Shown here: piece by piece, positions 39,818-49,399 of the stretch | Position numbering within the stretch: position 1 is the first letter of the stretch | Layout: each line of letters begins with the position of its first letter | NCBI RefSeq assembly: GCF_030063195.1 | Contig: NZ_JASISS010000006.1 | Location: 85,757 to 149,756 of the forward strand | Direction: 5' to 3' | DNA length: 64,000 nucleotides | Origin: Cryobacterium sp. PH31-AA6 | GTDB lineage: Bacteria; Actinomycetota; Actinomycetes; Actinomycetales; Microbacteriaceae | The notes under the pieces: model-generated | What the model saw: the letters and a program-made list of their open reading frames with translations, nothing else | Databases searched by the model: none | What the model was told of the DNA's origin: nothing | Translations under genes and position numbers: made by a program

Positions 39818-39998
39818 GTGAACGAGCGCCCCACGCTGCCGGGGAGGGTCGGGCGCGGCCGGGCGCGGCCTCTCGGCGACGGAATGCACAGATCCGCGCG
39901 CCGGTCTAGGGGGTACTGCGCTCCAGCGGCGAGAGTTACCGTCGGGAGTACACGCCGCTTGTGAACGCCGCGTGCCGACCGAGGAGGTCCGCACCACG

Positions 39999-40169
39999 AT
40001 GAGAATTACCTGCCCGTTCTGCCATTCGCCGGCCCGGCTGACGCCGAACCCGGCCCACACCGACCGCCTGAGCGTTCCGCTCTACGTCTTGAAATGCTCC
40101 GGCTGCGACCATACGAGCGTGCGGCGCGACTCGGCCAGGTCGACCCGAATCGCCGTGCCGGCGCACTGA
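39999..40169 (+). CDS. Small zinc-ribbon-like protein (56 residues)
   Basis: The 56-residue protein has two CxxC pairs, CPFC (5-8) and CSGC (33-36), the pattern of a zinc ribbon, with a short basic tail. I do not recognise a family with known function. GAGGAGG lies 11 bases before ATG 39999; an upstream start at 39972 is possible but would overlap this ribosome site. It is isolated between DUF1918 and the tRNA-Arg terminator. Coding is likely but not certain. Confidence 0.55.
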   Translation: MRITCPFCHSPARLTPNPAHTDRLSVPLYVLKCSGCDHTSVRRDSARSTRIAVPAH

Positions 40170-40308
40170 TCGTCTCCCGAGGGCAGGCGCCCGGCACGAC
40201 CCCGGTTGCCGAGGCCCGCTCCGCGTCGATGCAGCCTGGGACACGGGGAGATGGTCCAGCTCGATGGTCGCCAGCGAAAGAGGGCCGCTCGGTGTGCCGC
40301 GGAGACAT

Positions 40309-40341
40309 AAAAAAGCGGCCCACCTGAGTGAGCCGCTTTTT
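40309..40341. terminator. Bidirectional rho-independent terminator
   Basis: A GCGGC stem (40315-40319) with GCCGC (40332-40336), flanked by a run of A on the left and T on the right, serves both strands: the small zinc-ribbon gene on plus and tRNA-Arg on minus. Confidence 0.88.
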
Positions 40342-40356
40342 AGGTTTTTTGTACTG

Positions 40357-40429
40357 TGCGCCCGAAGGGATTCGAACCCCCAACCTTCTGATCCGTAGTC
40401 AGATGCTCTATCCGTTGAGCTACGAGCGC
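40357..40429 (-). tRNA. tRNA-Arg (ACG anticodon)
   Basis: A 73-base tRNA with acceptor arms GCGCTCG and CGGGCGC, D-arm AGCTCAACGGATAGAGC, anticodon loop ACTACGGAT giving ACG, and T-arm GGTTCGAATCC. CCA is not encoded. A34 is the substrate of TadA, whose gene is at 36475. Confidence 0.95.
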
Positions 40430-40470
40430 CAGATGCCGTTCGAACTTGACGCTCGAAGACAACTTAGAAA

Positions 40471-41877
40471 CTATAACAGTTTTTCCGGGAGGTCTCGTCC
40501 GGCGGAGGCTGCGACCGGCGTGCGGATGCCCAGCCAGGACACGATCCCGCCCGCGAACATCAGCGCCGCGACGACGACCATCACCCGTTGGAAGCCGGCG
40601 ACGTCGAGCTGATCGCCGATGATCGTGCCGGCCAGGGCCACCGCGATGAGACCGGCAACCCGGGCCACGGCGTTGTTGATCGCCGATCCGATGCCGGCCT
40701 GATCCGCATGGATCGACCCGAGCACTGCGGCGGTCAACGGCGCCACGGTGATCGCCAGGCCCAGGCCGATCACGACGATGGCCGGCACGACCTGCGACCA
40801 CACGTTGATCGGCGGCACGGCGGCCAGGAGCAGCAGGAAACCCGCCCCGGCAACGAGCGGGCCGATGGTCATGAACAAGCGCGGGCCGTAGCGTCCGGCG
40901 AGGGTGCCGAACAGGGTGGCGAAGAAGAGCAGCATGAGAGTGGCCGGAATGCCCGCAAGACCCGTCGCCGTGGCGGAAAGGCCGCCCACCTGCTGCAGGT
41001 AGACGGCGAAGATGAAGAAGCCCAGGCTGAGGGCCGCGTAGATGCCGACCGTGGCGATGTTGCCGACCCAGAAATTGCGCACCCGGAACAGACCGAGCGG
41101 CATCATCGGTTGCGGCGCTCGCGCCTCCCACCAGAGGAACGCGGCGAGCGCGCACACGCCGACCACGAGGGGCAGGTAGACCACCGGGCTTCCCCAGCCC
41201 AGCCGCCCCTGCTCGATCAGCGCGAAGACGGGAGCACCCAGGCCGACCACGGCCAGACAGGCACCGATCACGTCGATCCGGGCGGCCGGACCCACGCGCG
41301 CCGGCTCGTCGATCCGGGCCAGCACCACCAGGGTGACCAGGATGGGCAGCACATTGATCCCGAAAACGAAGCGCCAGCCGATCGTGTCGACGAGCACGCC
41401 GCCCAGCACCGGCCCCATGATGCCGGCAATGCCGGTCCAGCCGGTCCACGCACCGATGGCCCTGCCTTGCGCCGGGCCGGAGAATGTGGAGGTGATCAGG
41501 GCAAGGGAGCTCGGCACGAGCAGCGCGGCCGCAACGCCCTGGAGAATGCGGGCGACGACCAGCAGGGAACCCAATGGCGCAACGGCGCAGGCCAGCGATG
41601 TGATCCCGAACCAGATCAGGCCCGCCCGGAGCACTCGCACCCTGCCGTAGGTGTCGGAGAGGGAGCCGGCCACAAGGATCAGCGCGCCGAGGGAGAGCAG
41701 GTAGCCGTCAACCACCCACTGCTGCAACGCCAGGTCGCCGGCGAATTCCCGGGCGATGGCCGGCAACGCCACGTTGATGATCGAGCCGTCGAGGAAGGCA
41801 ACGAAGGACGCCAGGATGGCGACGATCAGAACACGGCGCTGGCGAGGAGTCACATCAGAGTTTAGCTCCGGCGACAC
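40471..41877 (-). CDS. MFS transporter, DHA2 drug-exporter type
   Basis: The 468-residue protein has about 14 hydrophobic segments and DHA2/EmrB-QacA features: FVAFLDGSIINVALPAI in helix 1 (motif D1), GSLSDTYGRVRVLRAG (motif A) and RILQGVAAALLVPSSLAL (motif B). It should export drugs or toxic organics with the proton gradient. GTG 41877 is assigned; GTG 41853 is an alternative with a shorter N-terminus. It is divergent from the flavodoxin-like gene. Substrate is unknown. Confidence 0.9.
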   Translation of the reverse strand: MSPELNSDVTPRQRRVLIVAILASFVAFLDGSIINVALPAIAREFAGDLALQQWVVDGYLLSLGALILVAGSLSDTYGRVRVLRAGLIWFGITSLACAVAPLGSLLVVARILQGVAAALLVPSSLALITSTFSGPAQGRAIGAWTGWTGIAGIMGPVLGGVLVDTIGWRFVFGINVLPILVTLVVLARIDEPARVGPAARIDVIGACLAVVGLGAPVFALIEQGRLGWGSPVVYLPLVVGVCALAAFLWWEARAPQPMMPLGLFRVRNFWVGNIATVGIYAALSLGFFIFAVYLQQVGGLSATATGLAGIPATLMLLFFATLFGTLAGRYGPRLFMTIGPLVAGAGFLLLLAAVPPINVWSQVVPAIVVIGLGLAITVAPLTAAVLGSIHADQAGIGSAINNAVARVAGLIAVALAGTIIGDQLDVAGFQRVMVVVAALMFAGGIVSWLGIRTPVAASAGRDLPEKLL

Positions 41878-41947
41878 CGACCGGGCAAAGGTTTGCGACG
41901 GTCAACAGCCCCTAGCTGTAGCCGTTCGCCGGTGCAAAACTGGCGCC

Positions 41948-42682
41948 ATGACTCCGACCCGCAACACCCAGGCATCCTTCGAGTATTCGGGCCTGCGCGC
42001 CTTGTTCATCAACTGCACCCTCAAGCGCAGTCCGGAGGTCAGCAACACCCAGGGCCTGATGAACCTGAGCGCGGCGATCATGCACGAGCAGGGCGTCTAC
42101 GTGGAGACGATCAGGGCGATCGACCACGAGATCGCCACGGGCGTCTACCCCGATATGACGAAGCACGGCTGGAAGACGGATGCCTGGCCCGCCCTTTTCG
42201 ACAAGGTGCGCAGCTCGGACATCCTGGTGATCGGCGGGCCGATCTGGCTCGGCGACAACGGCTCCGTCACCAAGCGGGTCATCGAACGGCTCTATGCGAT
42301 GAGCGGAGAGTTCAACGACAAGGGGCAGTACGTCTACTACGGCAAGGTCGGCGGCGCGATCATCACCGGCAACGAGGACGGCGTGAAACACTGCTCCTCG
42401 AATATCCTCTACAGCCTGCAGCACATCGGCTACACGATCCCGCCCGCGGCCGACTCCGGCTGGATCGGCGCGATCGGGCCGGGGCCGAGCTACCTCGATC
42501 CGGGCTCTGGCGGACCGGAGAACGACTTCACCAATCGCAATACGACCTTCATGACCTGGAACCTCATGCACCTGGCCGCGATCCTCAAGGCCAACGGCGG
42601 GATCCCCGCCTACGGCAACCTGCGCCAGGACTGGGACAAGGGTGAACGATTCGGCTTCCGGCCCAACCCGGAATATCGGTAG
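41948..42682 (+). CDS. Flavodoxin-like NAD(P)H-dependent oxidoreductase
   Basis: The 244-residue protein has a flavodoxin fold of the FMN reductase/NADPH quinone reductase type: phosphate loop NCTLKRSPEVSNT, then the FMN-contacting GGPIWLGDNGSVTKRVIERL and the GKVGGAIITGNEDG strand. It probably reduces quinones or other electrophiles. ATG 41948 is chosen from the fold start; the frame is open upstream through the MFS promoter region. A carboxylesterase gene follows on the same strand after 46 bases. Confidence 0.88.
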   Translation: MTPTRNTQASFEYSGLRALFINCTLKRSPEVSNTQGLMNLSAAIMHEQGVYVETIRAIDHEIATGVYPDMTKHGWKTDAWPALFDKVRSSDILVIGGPIWLGDNGSVTKRVIERLYAMSGEFNDKGQYVYYGKVGGAIITGNEDGVKHCSSNILYSLQHIGYTIPPAADSGWIGAIGPGPSYLDPGSGGPENDFTNRNTTFMTWNLMHLAAILKANGGIPAYGNLRQDWDKGERFGFRPNPEYR

Positions 42683-42728
42683 CGAATGACCCGGTCACCC
42701 GGGAAGGATCACAGAAGGGGAGCACGGC

Positions 42729-44297
42729 GTGAGCGCGATCCTGACCCACGACGCACCGGTCACGGTGCCGAGTCGCCTGACCGTGCGGGTCACCGGCGGC
42801 ATCGTGCGCGGCGTGCAGGAGGACGGCATGCTCGCCTGGCGTGGGATCCCCTATGCGGCGCCGCCGGTCGGTGACTACCGGTTTCGTGCGCCCCAGCCCG
42901 TCGTGGCGTGGGACGGCATCCGGGACGCGTCGACCTTCGGCCGGATCGCGCCGCAACCGTACAAGGGCCAGTTCAAGGGTGCCGGGCCGAAGGTGCCCTC
43001 CGGCGAGGACTGCCTGACCATCAACGTGCTGCGGCCGGCCGCACCCTCCCGCACGAGCCTGGGCAGGCCGGTGATGGTGTTCATCCACGGCGGCGGCTAC
43101 AGCGTGGGCTCATCCCGGGAGTTCGCCGGGCGCGGCGAGCGCTTCGTGCGCAGCGGCCGGGTGGTCTACGTGAGCTTCAACTACCGGCTCGGCGCGCTCG
43201 GATACCTGGACTTCAGCCGGTACTCCACGCCGGAGCGCCCCCTCGAGAGCAATCTCGGGCTGCGCGACCAGGTTGCCGCCCTGCGGTGGGTGCGGGAGAA
43301 CATCCGTGCCTTCGGCGGGAATCCGCGCAACGTGACCGTGTTCGGCGAGTCCGCCGGGGGAAACGCGGTGATCACGCTGATGGCGACGCCGAGCGCCGCC
43401 GGGCTCTTTGCCCGGGCGATCGCTCAGAGCGCCCCGACGAACGCGGCGTTCTCCACCGCGCTCACCGACGTCTGGGCCACGGAATTCGTGCACGAATTGC
43501 GCAAGATCACCTCGGCGCCGGACGCCCAACAGGCCGACCCCAACGCGCTGCTCTGCTCCGCCTCCGTGTCCGACCTGGCCCACGCGGCCGTGGTCCTGCA
43601 GTCCCGCACCCCGGACGCGAACCCGGGCACGTTCTGCCTGGTGCCCGTGGTCGACGGCGATTTCCTGCCCGAACGACCGCTCGACGCGTTCCGGCACGGA
43701 CGGGCGCACCGGGTGCCGCTGATCATCGGCACGAACGAGAGGAAGGGCTCGATGTTCCGGGGCCGGGTGGACATCCTCCCCCGATCGCCGTGGCGGATCG
43801 TCTCGGTGTACGACAAGGCCCCCCTGTCCTCGCACGACGCCATGCGGGCGGTCTACTCCCGGTTGCCGGCAAACCGGTCGGCCGTCGACTTCGGCGGGGA
43901 CTTCGTGTTCTGGTACCCGAGCGTGCAGATCGGCGAGTTGCACTCCCGGGTGACGCCGGTCTACGTCTACCGGTTCGACATGGCACCCCGGCTGATGCAC
44001 CTGCTCGGCATCGGCGCCACCCACGGACTGGAGCTGTTCGCCCTGTTCGAGCAGGTCGACGTTCCCGTCGCGCGCGCGATGAGCATGCTCGGCGGCCGCG
44101 CCGCATTCATCGGGGCGGGAAATCGGATGCGGCGGCACTGGCTGCGCTTCGCCTGCACCGGTCGTCCGGATGACGTCTGGCCGACCTACACGGAGACCGA
44201 ACGCCTCACCCTGATCATCGATGCGAAGGACCGGATCGAATCGGACCCGCGCGGGGAACGGCGTTCGGTCTGGCAGAGTTTCATGCCCGAGTTCTGA
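42729..44297 (+). CDS. Type B carboxylesterase
   Basis: The 522-residue alpha/beta hydrolase has the carboxylesterase B motifs: IPYAAPPVGDYRF near the start, EDCLTINV, oxyanion HGGGYSVGS, nucleophile FGESAGG, and the catalytic His region GATHGLELFALF. It lacks a signal peptide, so it should hydrolyse esters in the cytosol. It may work with the flavodoxin-like reductase and the exporter as a detoxification group, but this is only a positional guess. The gene converges on an aldo/keto reductase. Confidence 0.92.
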   Translation: MSAILTHDAPVTVPSRLTVRVTGGIVRGVQEDGMLAWRGIPYAAPPVGDYRFRAPQPVVAWDGIRDASTFGRIAPQPYKGQFKGAGPKVPSGEDCLTINVLRPAAPSRTSLGRPVMVFIHGGGYSVGSSREFAGRGERFVRSGRVVYVSFNYRLGALGYLDFSRYSTPERPLESNLGLRDQVAALRWVRENIRAFGGNPRNVTVFGESAGGNAVITLMATPSAAGLFARAIAQSAPTNAAFSTALTDVWATEFVHELRKITSAPDAQQADPNALLCSASVSDLAHAAVVLQSRTPDANPGTFCLVPVVDGDFLPERPLDAFRHGRAHRVPLIIGTNERKGSMFRGRVDILPRSPWRIVSVYDKAPLSSHDAMRAVYSRLPANRSAVDFGGDFVFWYPSVQIGELHSRVTPVYVYRFDMAPRLMHLLGIGATHGLELFALFEQVDVPVARAMSMLGGRAAFIGAGNRMRRHWLRFACTGRPDDVWPTYTETERLTLIIDAKDRIESDPRGERRSVWQSFMPEF

Positions 44298-44321
44298 CAT
44301 CGTCCCCCGCCCCGTGCGGTG

Positions 44322-44333
44322 CCCGCCGGCGGG
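44322..44333. terminator. Short GC palindrome between convergent genes
   Basis: CCCGCCGGCGGG is a perfect 12-base palindrome in the 36-base gap and abuts the aldo/keto reductase stop codon. Confidence 0.35.
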
Positions 44334-45359
44334 TCAGACGGCGGAGGACCGCGCCCAGAGGTTGATGCCCAGGTCGACCGCGTGCCGGTCGATGCGGGCG
44401 AGTTCCTCGTCGTCGAAGGTCAGGTTGTCGAGGGCGGCGAGGTTCGTCTCCAGCTGGGCGACGGAGGACGCCCCGACCAGGGCCGAGGTGACCTCGCTGC
44501 GCCGCAGCACCCAGGCCAGCGCGAGCTGCGCAAGCGACTGCCCGCGTTCGGCCGCGATGAGCGTGAGCGCCCGGATGTGCCCGAGCGTCTCCTCGTTGAT
44601 CATGTTCGTGCTCATCGAGCCGGGGCGGGCGGCGCGCGATCCCTCCGGGACCCCGTGCAGGTAGCGGTCGGTGAGCAGGCCCTGGGCCAGCGGGGAGAAC
44701 GCGATGCAGCCGACGCCGAGCTCGTCGAGGGTGCCGAGAAGCTCGGTCTCCACCCAGCGGTTGGCCATGGAGTAGGACGGCTGGTGGATGAGCAGCGGTG
44801 TGCCCAGGCCGGCGAGGATCTCGGCCGCCCTCCGGGTGCGCTCGGGGGAATACGAGGACACCCCGGCGTAGAGGGCCTTCCCGCTCGTGACCGCGGTGTG
44901 CAGGGCGCCCATCGTTTCCTCGAGTGGGGTGTCGGGGTCGGCGCGGTGCGAGTAGAACACATCGACGTAGTCGACGCCCATCCGGCCGAGGGACTGGTCC
45001 AGGCTCGCCAGCACCGACTTGCGGGAGCCCCACTCGCCGTACGGTCCCGGCCACATGTCGTAGCCGGCCTTGGTCGAGAGCACGAGCTCGTCACGGTGCG
45101 CGGAGAAATCCTGTCGCAGGTGGGCGCCGAAGTTGGTTTCGGCGCTGCCGTACGGAGGGCCGTAGTTGTTGGCGAGGTCGAAGTGCGTCACCCCGAGGTC
45201 GAAGGCGCGGCGCAGGATCTCCCGCTGCGTCTGGCGCGCGGTGGTGTCGCCGAAGTTCTGCCAGAGGCCGAGCGAGATGGCGGGAAGTGTGAGACCGCTC
45301 CGGCCGGTGCGGCGGTAGGGCATGGAGTCGTATCTGGTTTCAGCCGGAAGGTAGGTCAT
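44334..45359 (-). CDS. Aldo/keto reductase (YghZ/L-glyceraldehyde-3-phosphate reductase-like)
   Basis: The 341-residue protein has the AKR barrel with its tetrad: Asp and Tyr in HFDLANNYGPPYG, Lys in LSTKAGYDMWPGPYG and His in FYSHRAD. The N-terminus (YRRTGRSGLTLPAISLGLW) fits the AKR14 group, whose E. coli member reduces L-glyceraldehyde 3-phosphate and methylglyoxal. ATG 45359 is chosen by that N-terminus; the frame stays open upstream but runs antisense through the DUF3817 gene. Confidence 0.93.
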   Translation of the reverse strand: MTYLPAETRYDSMPYRRTGRSGLTLPAISLGLWQNFGDTTARQTQREILRRAFDLGVTHFDLANNYGPPYGSAETNFGAHLRQDFSAHRDELVLSTKAGYDMWPGPYGEWGSRKSVLASLDQSLGRMGVDYVDVFYSHRADPDTPLEETMGALHTAVTSGKALYAGVSSYSPERTRRAAEILAGLGTPLLIHQPSYSMANRWVETELLGTLDELGVGCIAFSPLAQGLLTDRYLHGVPEGSRAARPGSMSTNMINEETLGHIRALTLIAAERGQSLAQLALAWVLRRSEVTSALVGASSVAQLETNLAALDNLTFDDEELARIDRHAVDLGINLWARSSAV

Positions 45360-45458
45360 CTCCTCATCGTGGCACGTCGCATCCGTCTGCGGTCTGCGGC
45401 CGCGGTCTGCGAAGATCGACGCAGCACTTTTTCTCTCACCCGACTGGACCGATGCATC

Positions 45459-45920
45459 GTGACTCCTCGCCTCTTCTACCGCACGATCGCCATCGCCGAG
45501 GCGGTGACCTGGACGCTCCTGATCGCCGGCATGCTGCTCAAGTACGTGGCGCAGGCCGGTGACACCTGGGTGCGGATCGGGGGCTTCGCCCACGGCCTCG
45601 TCTTCATCGCCTACGGGATGACCGCCGTGCTCGTGGGCGTCAACCAGCGCTGGAGCCTGCGGCTGATCGTCGCCGCGGTCGCGACCGCGATCGTCCCGTA
45701 CGCCACCATCCCCTTCGACCGCGTGTTGGAACGCCGCGGCAGGCTCGACGGGGCGTGGCGCCACACCGCGACCGACGATCCGAGAGACCGCACCTGGGTC
45801 AGCGTGCTCCTGCGCTGGATGCTCAACCGTCCGGTGCTGCTCGGAATCCTCTTCGTCGTCGGCCTGGTGTCGATCCTGACGACACTGTTGATCATCGGCC
45901 CTCCCGGCGGCCGTAGCTAG
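45459..45920 (+). CDS. DUF3817 family membrane protein
   Basis: The 153-residue protein has four likely transmembrane helices (about 9-30, 40-62, 66-86 and 125-147) and the DUF3817 N-terminal pattern LFYRTIAIAEAVTWTLLIAGM followed by a conserved His in GGFAHGLVFIAY. The family is widespread in actinobacteria and uncharacterised. GTG 45459 gives the normal family start. It lies just upstream of purL, which has its own promoter signal. Confidence 0.88.
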   Translation: MTPRLFYRTIAIAEAVTWTLLIAGMLLKYVAQAGDTWVRIGGFAHGLVFIAYGMTAVLVGVNQRWSLRLIVAAVATAIVPYATIPFDRVLERRGRLDGAWRHTATDDPRDRTWVSVLLRWMLNRPVLLGILFVVGLVSILTTLLIIGPPGGRS

Positions 45921-45944
45921 CGGGTCGCAGCCTGGCCGGGCGGG

Positions 45945-45950
45945 TAGACT
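45945..45950 (+). promoter_or_regulatory. -10 hexamer for purL
   Basis: TAGACT; the transcript would start near 45957 and carry a leader of about 33 bases with a GGGAGA ribosome site. Confidence 0.5.
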
Positions 45951-45989
45951 TGCCGGGTCAAGCATCCGCTATCCCTGGGAGAACGCCTC

Positions 45990-48299
45990 GTGACCGCTGT
46001 TTCCACTTCATCCTCCCGCGGCGTCGCCGACACCGTGACCAACGCGATCGCGACCCCCGACAAAGAGCAGCCGTTCGACGCGCTCGGCCTGACTCCGGGC
46101 GAGTACGCGGAGATCCGCACCATCCTGGGCCGCCGCCCCACCTCGGGCGAGCTGGCGATGTACTCGGTGATGTGGAGCGAGCACTGCTCCTACAAGAGCT
46201 CGAAGAAGTACCTGCGCCAGTTCGGCGACAAGGTCTCCCCCGCCATGAAGAAGAACCTGATGGTGGGCATGGGCGAGAACGCCGGCGTGCTCGACGTCGG
46301 CGAGGGCTGGGCGGTCACGTTCAAGATCGAGTCGCACAACCACCCCTCCTACATCGAGCCGTTCCAGGGCGCCGCGACCGGCGTCGGCGGCATCGTGCGC
46401 GACATCATCTCGATGGGAGCCCGCCCGGTCGCCGTGATGGACGCCCTCCGCTTCGGTGACATCGACGATCCGGACACCGCCCGCGTCGTGCACGGCGTCG
46501 TCTCCGGCATCTCCTTCTACGGCAACTGCCTCGGCCTGCCCAACATCGGCGGCGAAACCTGGTTCGACAAGGTCTACCAGGGCAACCCGCTCGTCAACGC
46601 CCTCTCGGTGGGCGTGCTGCGGCACGAGGACCTGCACCTGGCCAACGCCACCGGCGCGGGCAACAAGGTCGTGCTCTTCGGGGCGCGCACCGGCGGCGAC
46701 GGCATCGGCGGGGCATCCATTCTCGCGTCGGACACCTTCAGCGAGGGCGGCCCGACCAAGCGCCCCGCCGTGCAGGTGGGCGACCCGTTCGCCGAAAAGG
46801 TGCTGATCGAGTGCTGCCTCGAGCTGTACCGCGACAAGCTCGTCGAAGGCATCCAGGACCTCGGCGCGGCCGGCATCTCCTGCGCGACCAGCGAGCTGGC
46901 CTCCAACGGCGACGGCGGCATGTTCATCGAGCTCGACAAGGTGCTGCTGCGGGACCCCTCCCTCACGGCCGAGGAGATCCTCATGTCGGAGAGCCAGGAG
47001 CGGATGATGGCCGTCGTCACTCCCGAGAAGCTCGCCGGGTTCCTCGCCGTGACCAAGAAGTGGGACGTGGAGACCAGCGTGCTCGGCGAGGTCACCGACT
47101 CCGGCCGGCTGATCATCGACTGGCACGGCGAAGAGATCGTCAACGTGGACCCGCGCACCGTCGCGGTCGACGGCCCGGTCTACGACCGCCCCGTGGCCTA
47201 CCCGGCCTGGCTCGACGCGCTGCAGGCTGACACGGCATCCGCCCTGCCCCGCCCGACCTCGCCCGAGGTGCTGCGCGAGCAGTTCCTGGCCTTGCTCGGC
47301 TCGCCGAACCTCGCCGACCCGAGCTGGATCACCGACCAGTACGACCGCTACGTGATGGGCAACACCGCCCTCTCGTTCCCCGACGACGCCGGGATGATCC
47401 GGATCGACGAGGAATCAGGGCTCGGCTTCGTGATCGCGACCGACGCGAACGGGCGCTACTGCCAGCTCGACCCCTACCGCGGCGCGCAGCTCGCCCTCGC
47501 CGAGGCGTACCGCAACGTGGCCGCCACCGGCGCGGTGCCGGTGGGCATCAGCGACTGCCTCAACTTCGGTTCGCCGGAGAATCCCGAGGTGATGTGGCAG
47601 TTCGAACGCGCCGTGACAGCGCTGGCCGATGGTTGCCTCGAGCTGGAGATCCCGGTCACCGGCGGCAACGTCTCGTTCTATAACCAGACCGGCGACCAGC
47701 CGATCCACCCGACCCCGGTCGTGGCCGTGCTCGGCGTGATCGATGACGTCGCCCGCCGCGTGCCCAGCGGCTGGCAGGACGACGGCCACAACATCTACCT
47801 GCTCGGCATCACCCGCGAGGAGCTCGACGGCTCCGCCTGGGCCGGAGTCATCCACGACCACCTCGGCGGCGTGCCGCCGCTGGTCGACCTGGCCGGGGAG
47901 GCCACCCTCGCCGGGCTGCTGCACGCGGCATCGGTGGAGGCGCTGATCGACAGCGCCCACGACCTCAGCACTGGCGGGCTGGCGCAGACGCTCGCCGAGG
48001 CCGTGCTCCGGTTCGGGGTCGGTGCCCGGGTGTGGCTCGGCGACATCTGCGAGCGCGACGGGGTGGACGCATCCGTCGCCCTGTTCTCGGAGTCGGCCGG
48101 CCGCGTGGTCGTCTCGGTGCCGCGCGAGGACGACGTGAAGTTCCTCGGCCTGTGCGAGGGGCGGGGCTACCCCGTGCTGCGCATCGGCGTGACGGATGCC
48201 ACCGCGCCCGTGCTCGAGATTCAGGACTACTTCACGGTGTCTCTGGAAGACCTGCAGTCCCGCCACCGCAGCACCCTCCCCTCCCGCTTCGCCCACTAG
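45990..48299 (+). CDS. purL: Phosphoribosylformylglycinamidine synthase subunit PurL
   Basis: The 769-residue protein is the small (bacillus-type) PurL that works with PurS and PurQ. It converts FGAR to FGAM with ATP and glutamine-derived ammonia in purine synthesis. Visible signatures are [13 protein letters not shown] (His ligand region), [20 protein letters not shown], and [17 protein letters not shown]; the second half repeats the AIRS fold ([17 protein letters not shown]). purQ and purS are outside the window. A palindromic repeat begins 14 bases after the stop. Confidence 0.96.
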   Translation: MTAVSTSSSRGVADTVTNAIATPDKEQPFDALGLTPGEYAEIRTILGRRPTSGELAMYSVMWSEHCSYKSSKKYLRQFGDKVSPAMKKNLMVGMGENAGVLDVGEGWAVTFKIESHNHPSYIEPFQGAATGVGGIVRDIISMGARPVAVMDALRFGDIDDPDTARVVHGVVSGISFYGNCLGLPNIGGETWFDKVYQGNPLVNALSVGVLRHEDLHLANATGAGNKVVLFGARTGGDGIGGASILASDTFSEGGPTKRPAVQVGDPFAEKVLIECCLELYRDKLVEGIQDLGAAGISCATSELASNGDGGMFIELDKVLLRDPSLTAEEILMSESQERMMAVVTPEKLAGFLAVTKKWDVETSVLGEVTDSGRLIIDWHGEEIVNVDPRTVAVDGPVYDRPVAYPAWLDALQADTASALPRPTSPEVLREQFLALLGSPNLADPSWITDQYDRYVMGNTALSFPDDAGMIRIDEESGLGFVIATDANGRYCQLDPYRGAQLALAEAYRNVAATGAVPVGISDCLNFGSPENPEVMWQFERAVTALADGCLELEIPVTGGNVSFYNQTGDQPIHPTPVVAVLGVIDDVARRVPSGWQDDGHNIYLLGITREELDGSAWAGVIHDHLGGVPPLVDLAGEATLAGLLHAASVEALIDSAHDLSTGGLAQTLAEAVLRFGVGARVWLGDICERDGVDASVALFSESAGRVVVSVPREDDVKFLGLCEGRGYPVLRIGVTDATAPVLEIQDYFTVSLEDLQSRHRSTLPSRFAH

Positions 48300-48312
48300 C
48301 CCGGGCAGGTAG

Positions 48313-48373
48313 CGCGAGAGTGCACTTTTCGCCCCCTCCGCTCGGCTGTGGGGGCGAAAAGTGCACTCTCGCG
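48313..48373. repeat. Palindromic repeat, CGCGAAAGTGCAC family, copy 2 (compensatory variant)
   Basis: The left arm starts CGCGAGAGTGCAC and the right arm ends GTGCACTCTCGCG. Other copies have GAAAGTGCAC and GTGCACTTTC. Both arms changed at the matching position, so pairing is kept. It lies between purL and the endonuclease gene. Confidence 0.9.
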
Positions 48374-48438
48374 GCCGGGGTGTGGCGAGGGTGTGGAGAA
48401 GATCAGCGCGGATCGGGCAGGTCCGGCATTATTCGGGG

Positions 48439-49356
48439 ATGAAACGGGCCCGGAAACTCCCGATCGCGCTGCGCGGGCGTGCGTTCAGCACGCGAGAAGG
48501 ATCCGCCGGGGGCGTGACGGCGAAGCGGATGCGTGGCGCCGACCTCGAACGGCCGTTCGTGGGCATCCGGGTGCCGCGCGGCAGTGACCTGCCGGACCCA
48601 TGGGTCGTCGACGTCTACAGCCGGCGGATGTCTGCCGACGACTTCTTCAGCCACGCGTCGGCCGCGCAGATCCACGGTCTGCCATTGCCGAGTTGGCTCG
48701 AGCGCGCACGAACGGTGCACGTCAGCACGGAAAGCCAGGAGCACCGGGACCGGGTGCGCGGCGTGGTCGGTCATCACGTGCGGAGGGACAGCATCCGTAC
48801 CGTCGTCGTGCGCGGCCTGAGGGTCACGACGCCGGTGGACACCTGGTGTCAGTTGTCGACCATGTTGGCGGTCGACGACCTCATCAAGATCGGGGACGCG
48901 CTGGTACGGCGGAAGAAGCCGTTTGCGACCATGCTCGAGTTACGGGTGGGAGTCGCGCGCTACGCGGGACGGCGCGGCGCGCGAAAGCTGCGTGAGGCCC
49001 TCGCCGCGGTGCGGCCCGGCGTCGATTCGCCGAAGGAGACCGAGCTGCGGCTGCTCCTGGTGCGGGCCCGCCTGCCCGAGCCGGAGGTGAACGGGGAAAT
49101 CGTCGATCGAGCCGGCGTGAAGATCGCGACGGGCGACCTCGTCTATCGGGAGTATCGCGTTCTGGTCGAGTACGACGGGGAGCAGCACCGGAGCGACGAG
49201 GATCAGTACCACCTGGATGTCGACCGGCTCGACGCCGTCATGGAGTCGGGTTGGCGAGTGATTCGCATCAACAAGTCGCATCTCCGGTCCCGGCCCGCGT
49301 CGGTCATCCGCAGGGTCGAGACGGCCCTGCGCGCCCGCGGCTGGCGCTCCACCTGA
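48439..49356 (+). CDS. DUF559/Vsr-like endonuclease-domain protein, second copy
   Basis: The 305-residue protein has the same architecture as the one at 200-1093: a middle region (FSHASAAQIHGLPLP, then a conserved RGLRVTTPVDTWCQL) and a C-terminal nuclease-like domain with Glu in SPKETELRLLL, Asp in ATGDLVY and VEYDGEQHRSDE, then SGWRVIRIN. The E-D-ExD pattern is what a PD-(D/E)XK nuclease needs, so the protein may be active. The AbiEi-type winged helix at the N-terminus is less clear than in the first copy. It stands alone, with a palindrome on each side (48313-48373 and 49400-49460). No methylase or partner is adjacent. Function unknown. Confidence 0.8.
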   Translation: MKRARKLPIALRGRAFSTREGSAGGVTAKRMRGADLERPFVGIRVPRGSDLPDPWVVDVYSRRMSADDFFSHASAAQIHGLPLPSWLERARTVHVSTESQEHRDRVRGVVGHHVRRDSIRTVVVRGLRVTTPVDTWCQLSTMLAVDDLIKIGDALVRRKKPFATMLELRVGVARYAGRRGARKLREALAAVRPGVDSPKETELRLLLVRARLPEPEVNGEIVDRAGVKIATGDLVYREYRVLVEYDGEQHRSDEDQYHLDVDRLDAVMESGWRVIRINKSHLRSRPASVIRRVETALRARGWRST

Positions 49357-49399
49357 GCCCGCAGCATCCGCTCGCCCCGTCCAGAGCAACGTCACGTCA

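Noticed and set aside
44334..45965. Long form of the aldo/keto reductase starting upstream of 45359
   Set aside because: The extension would run antisense through the DUF3817 gene; family N-termini begin at about 45359.
46008..47126. 372-codon minus-strand open frame opposite purL
   Set aside because: Shadow of the purL gene, with no recognisable domain.
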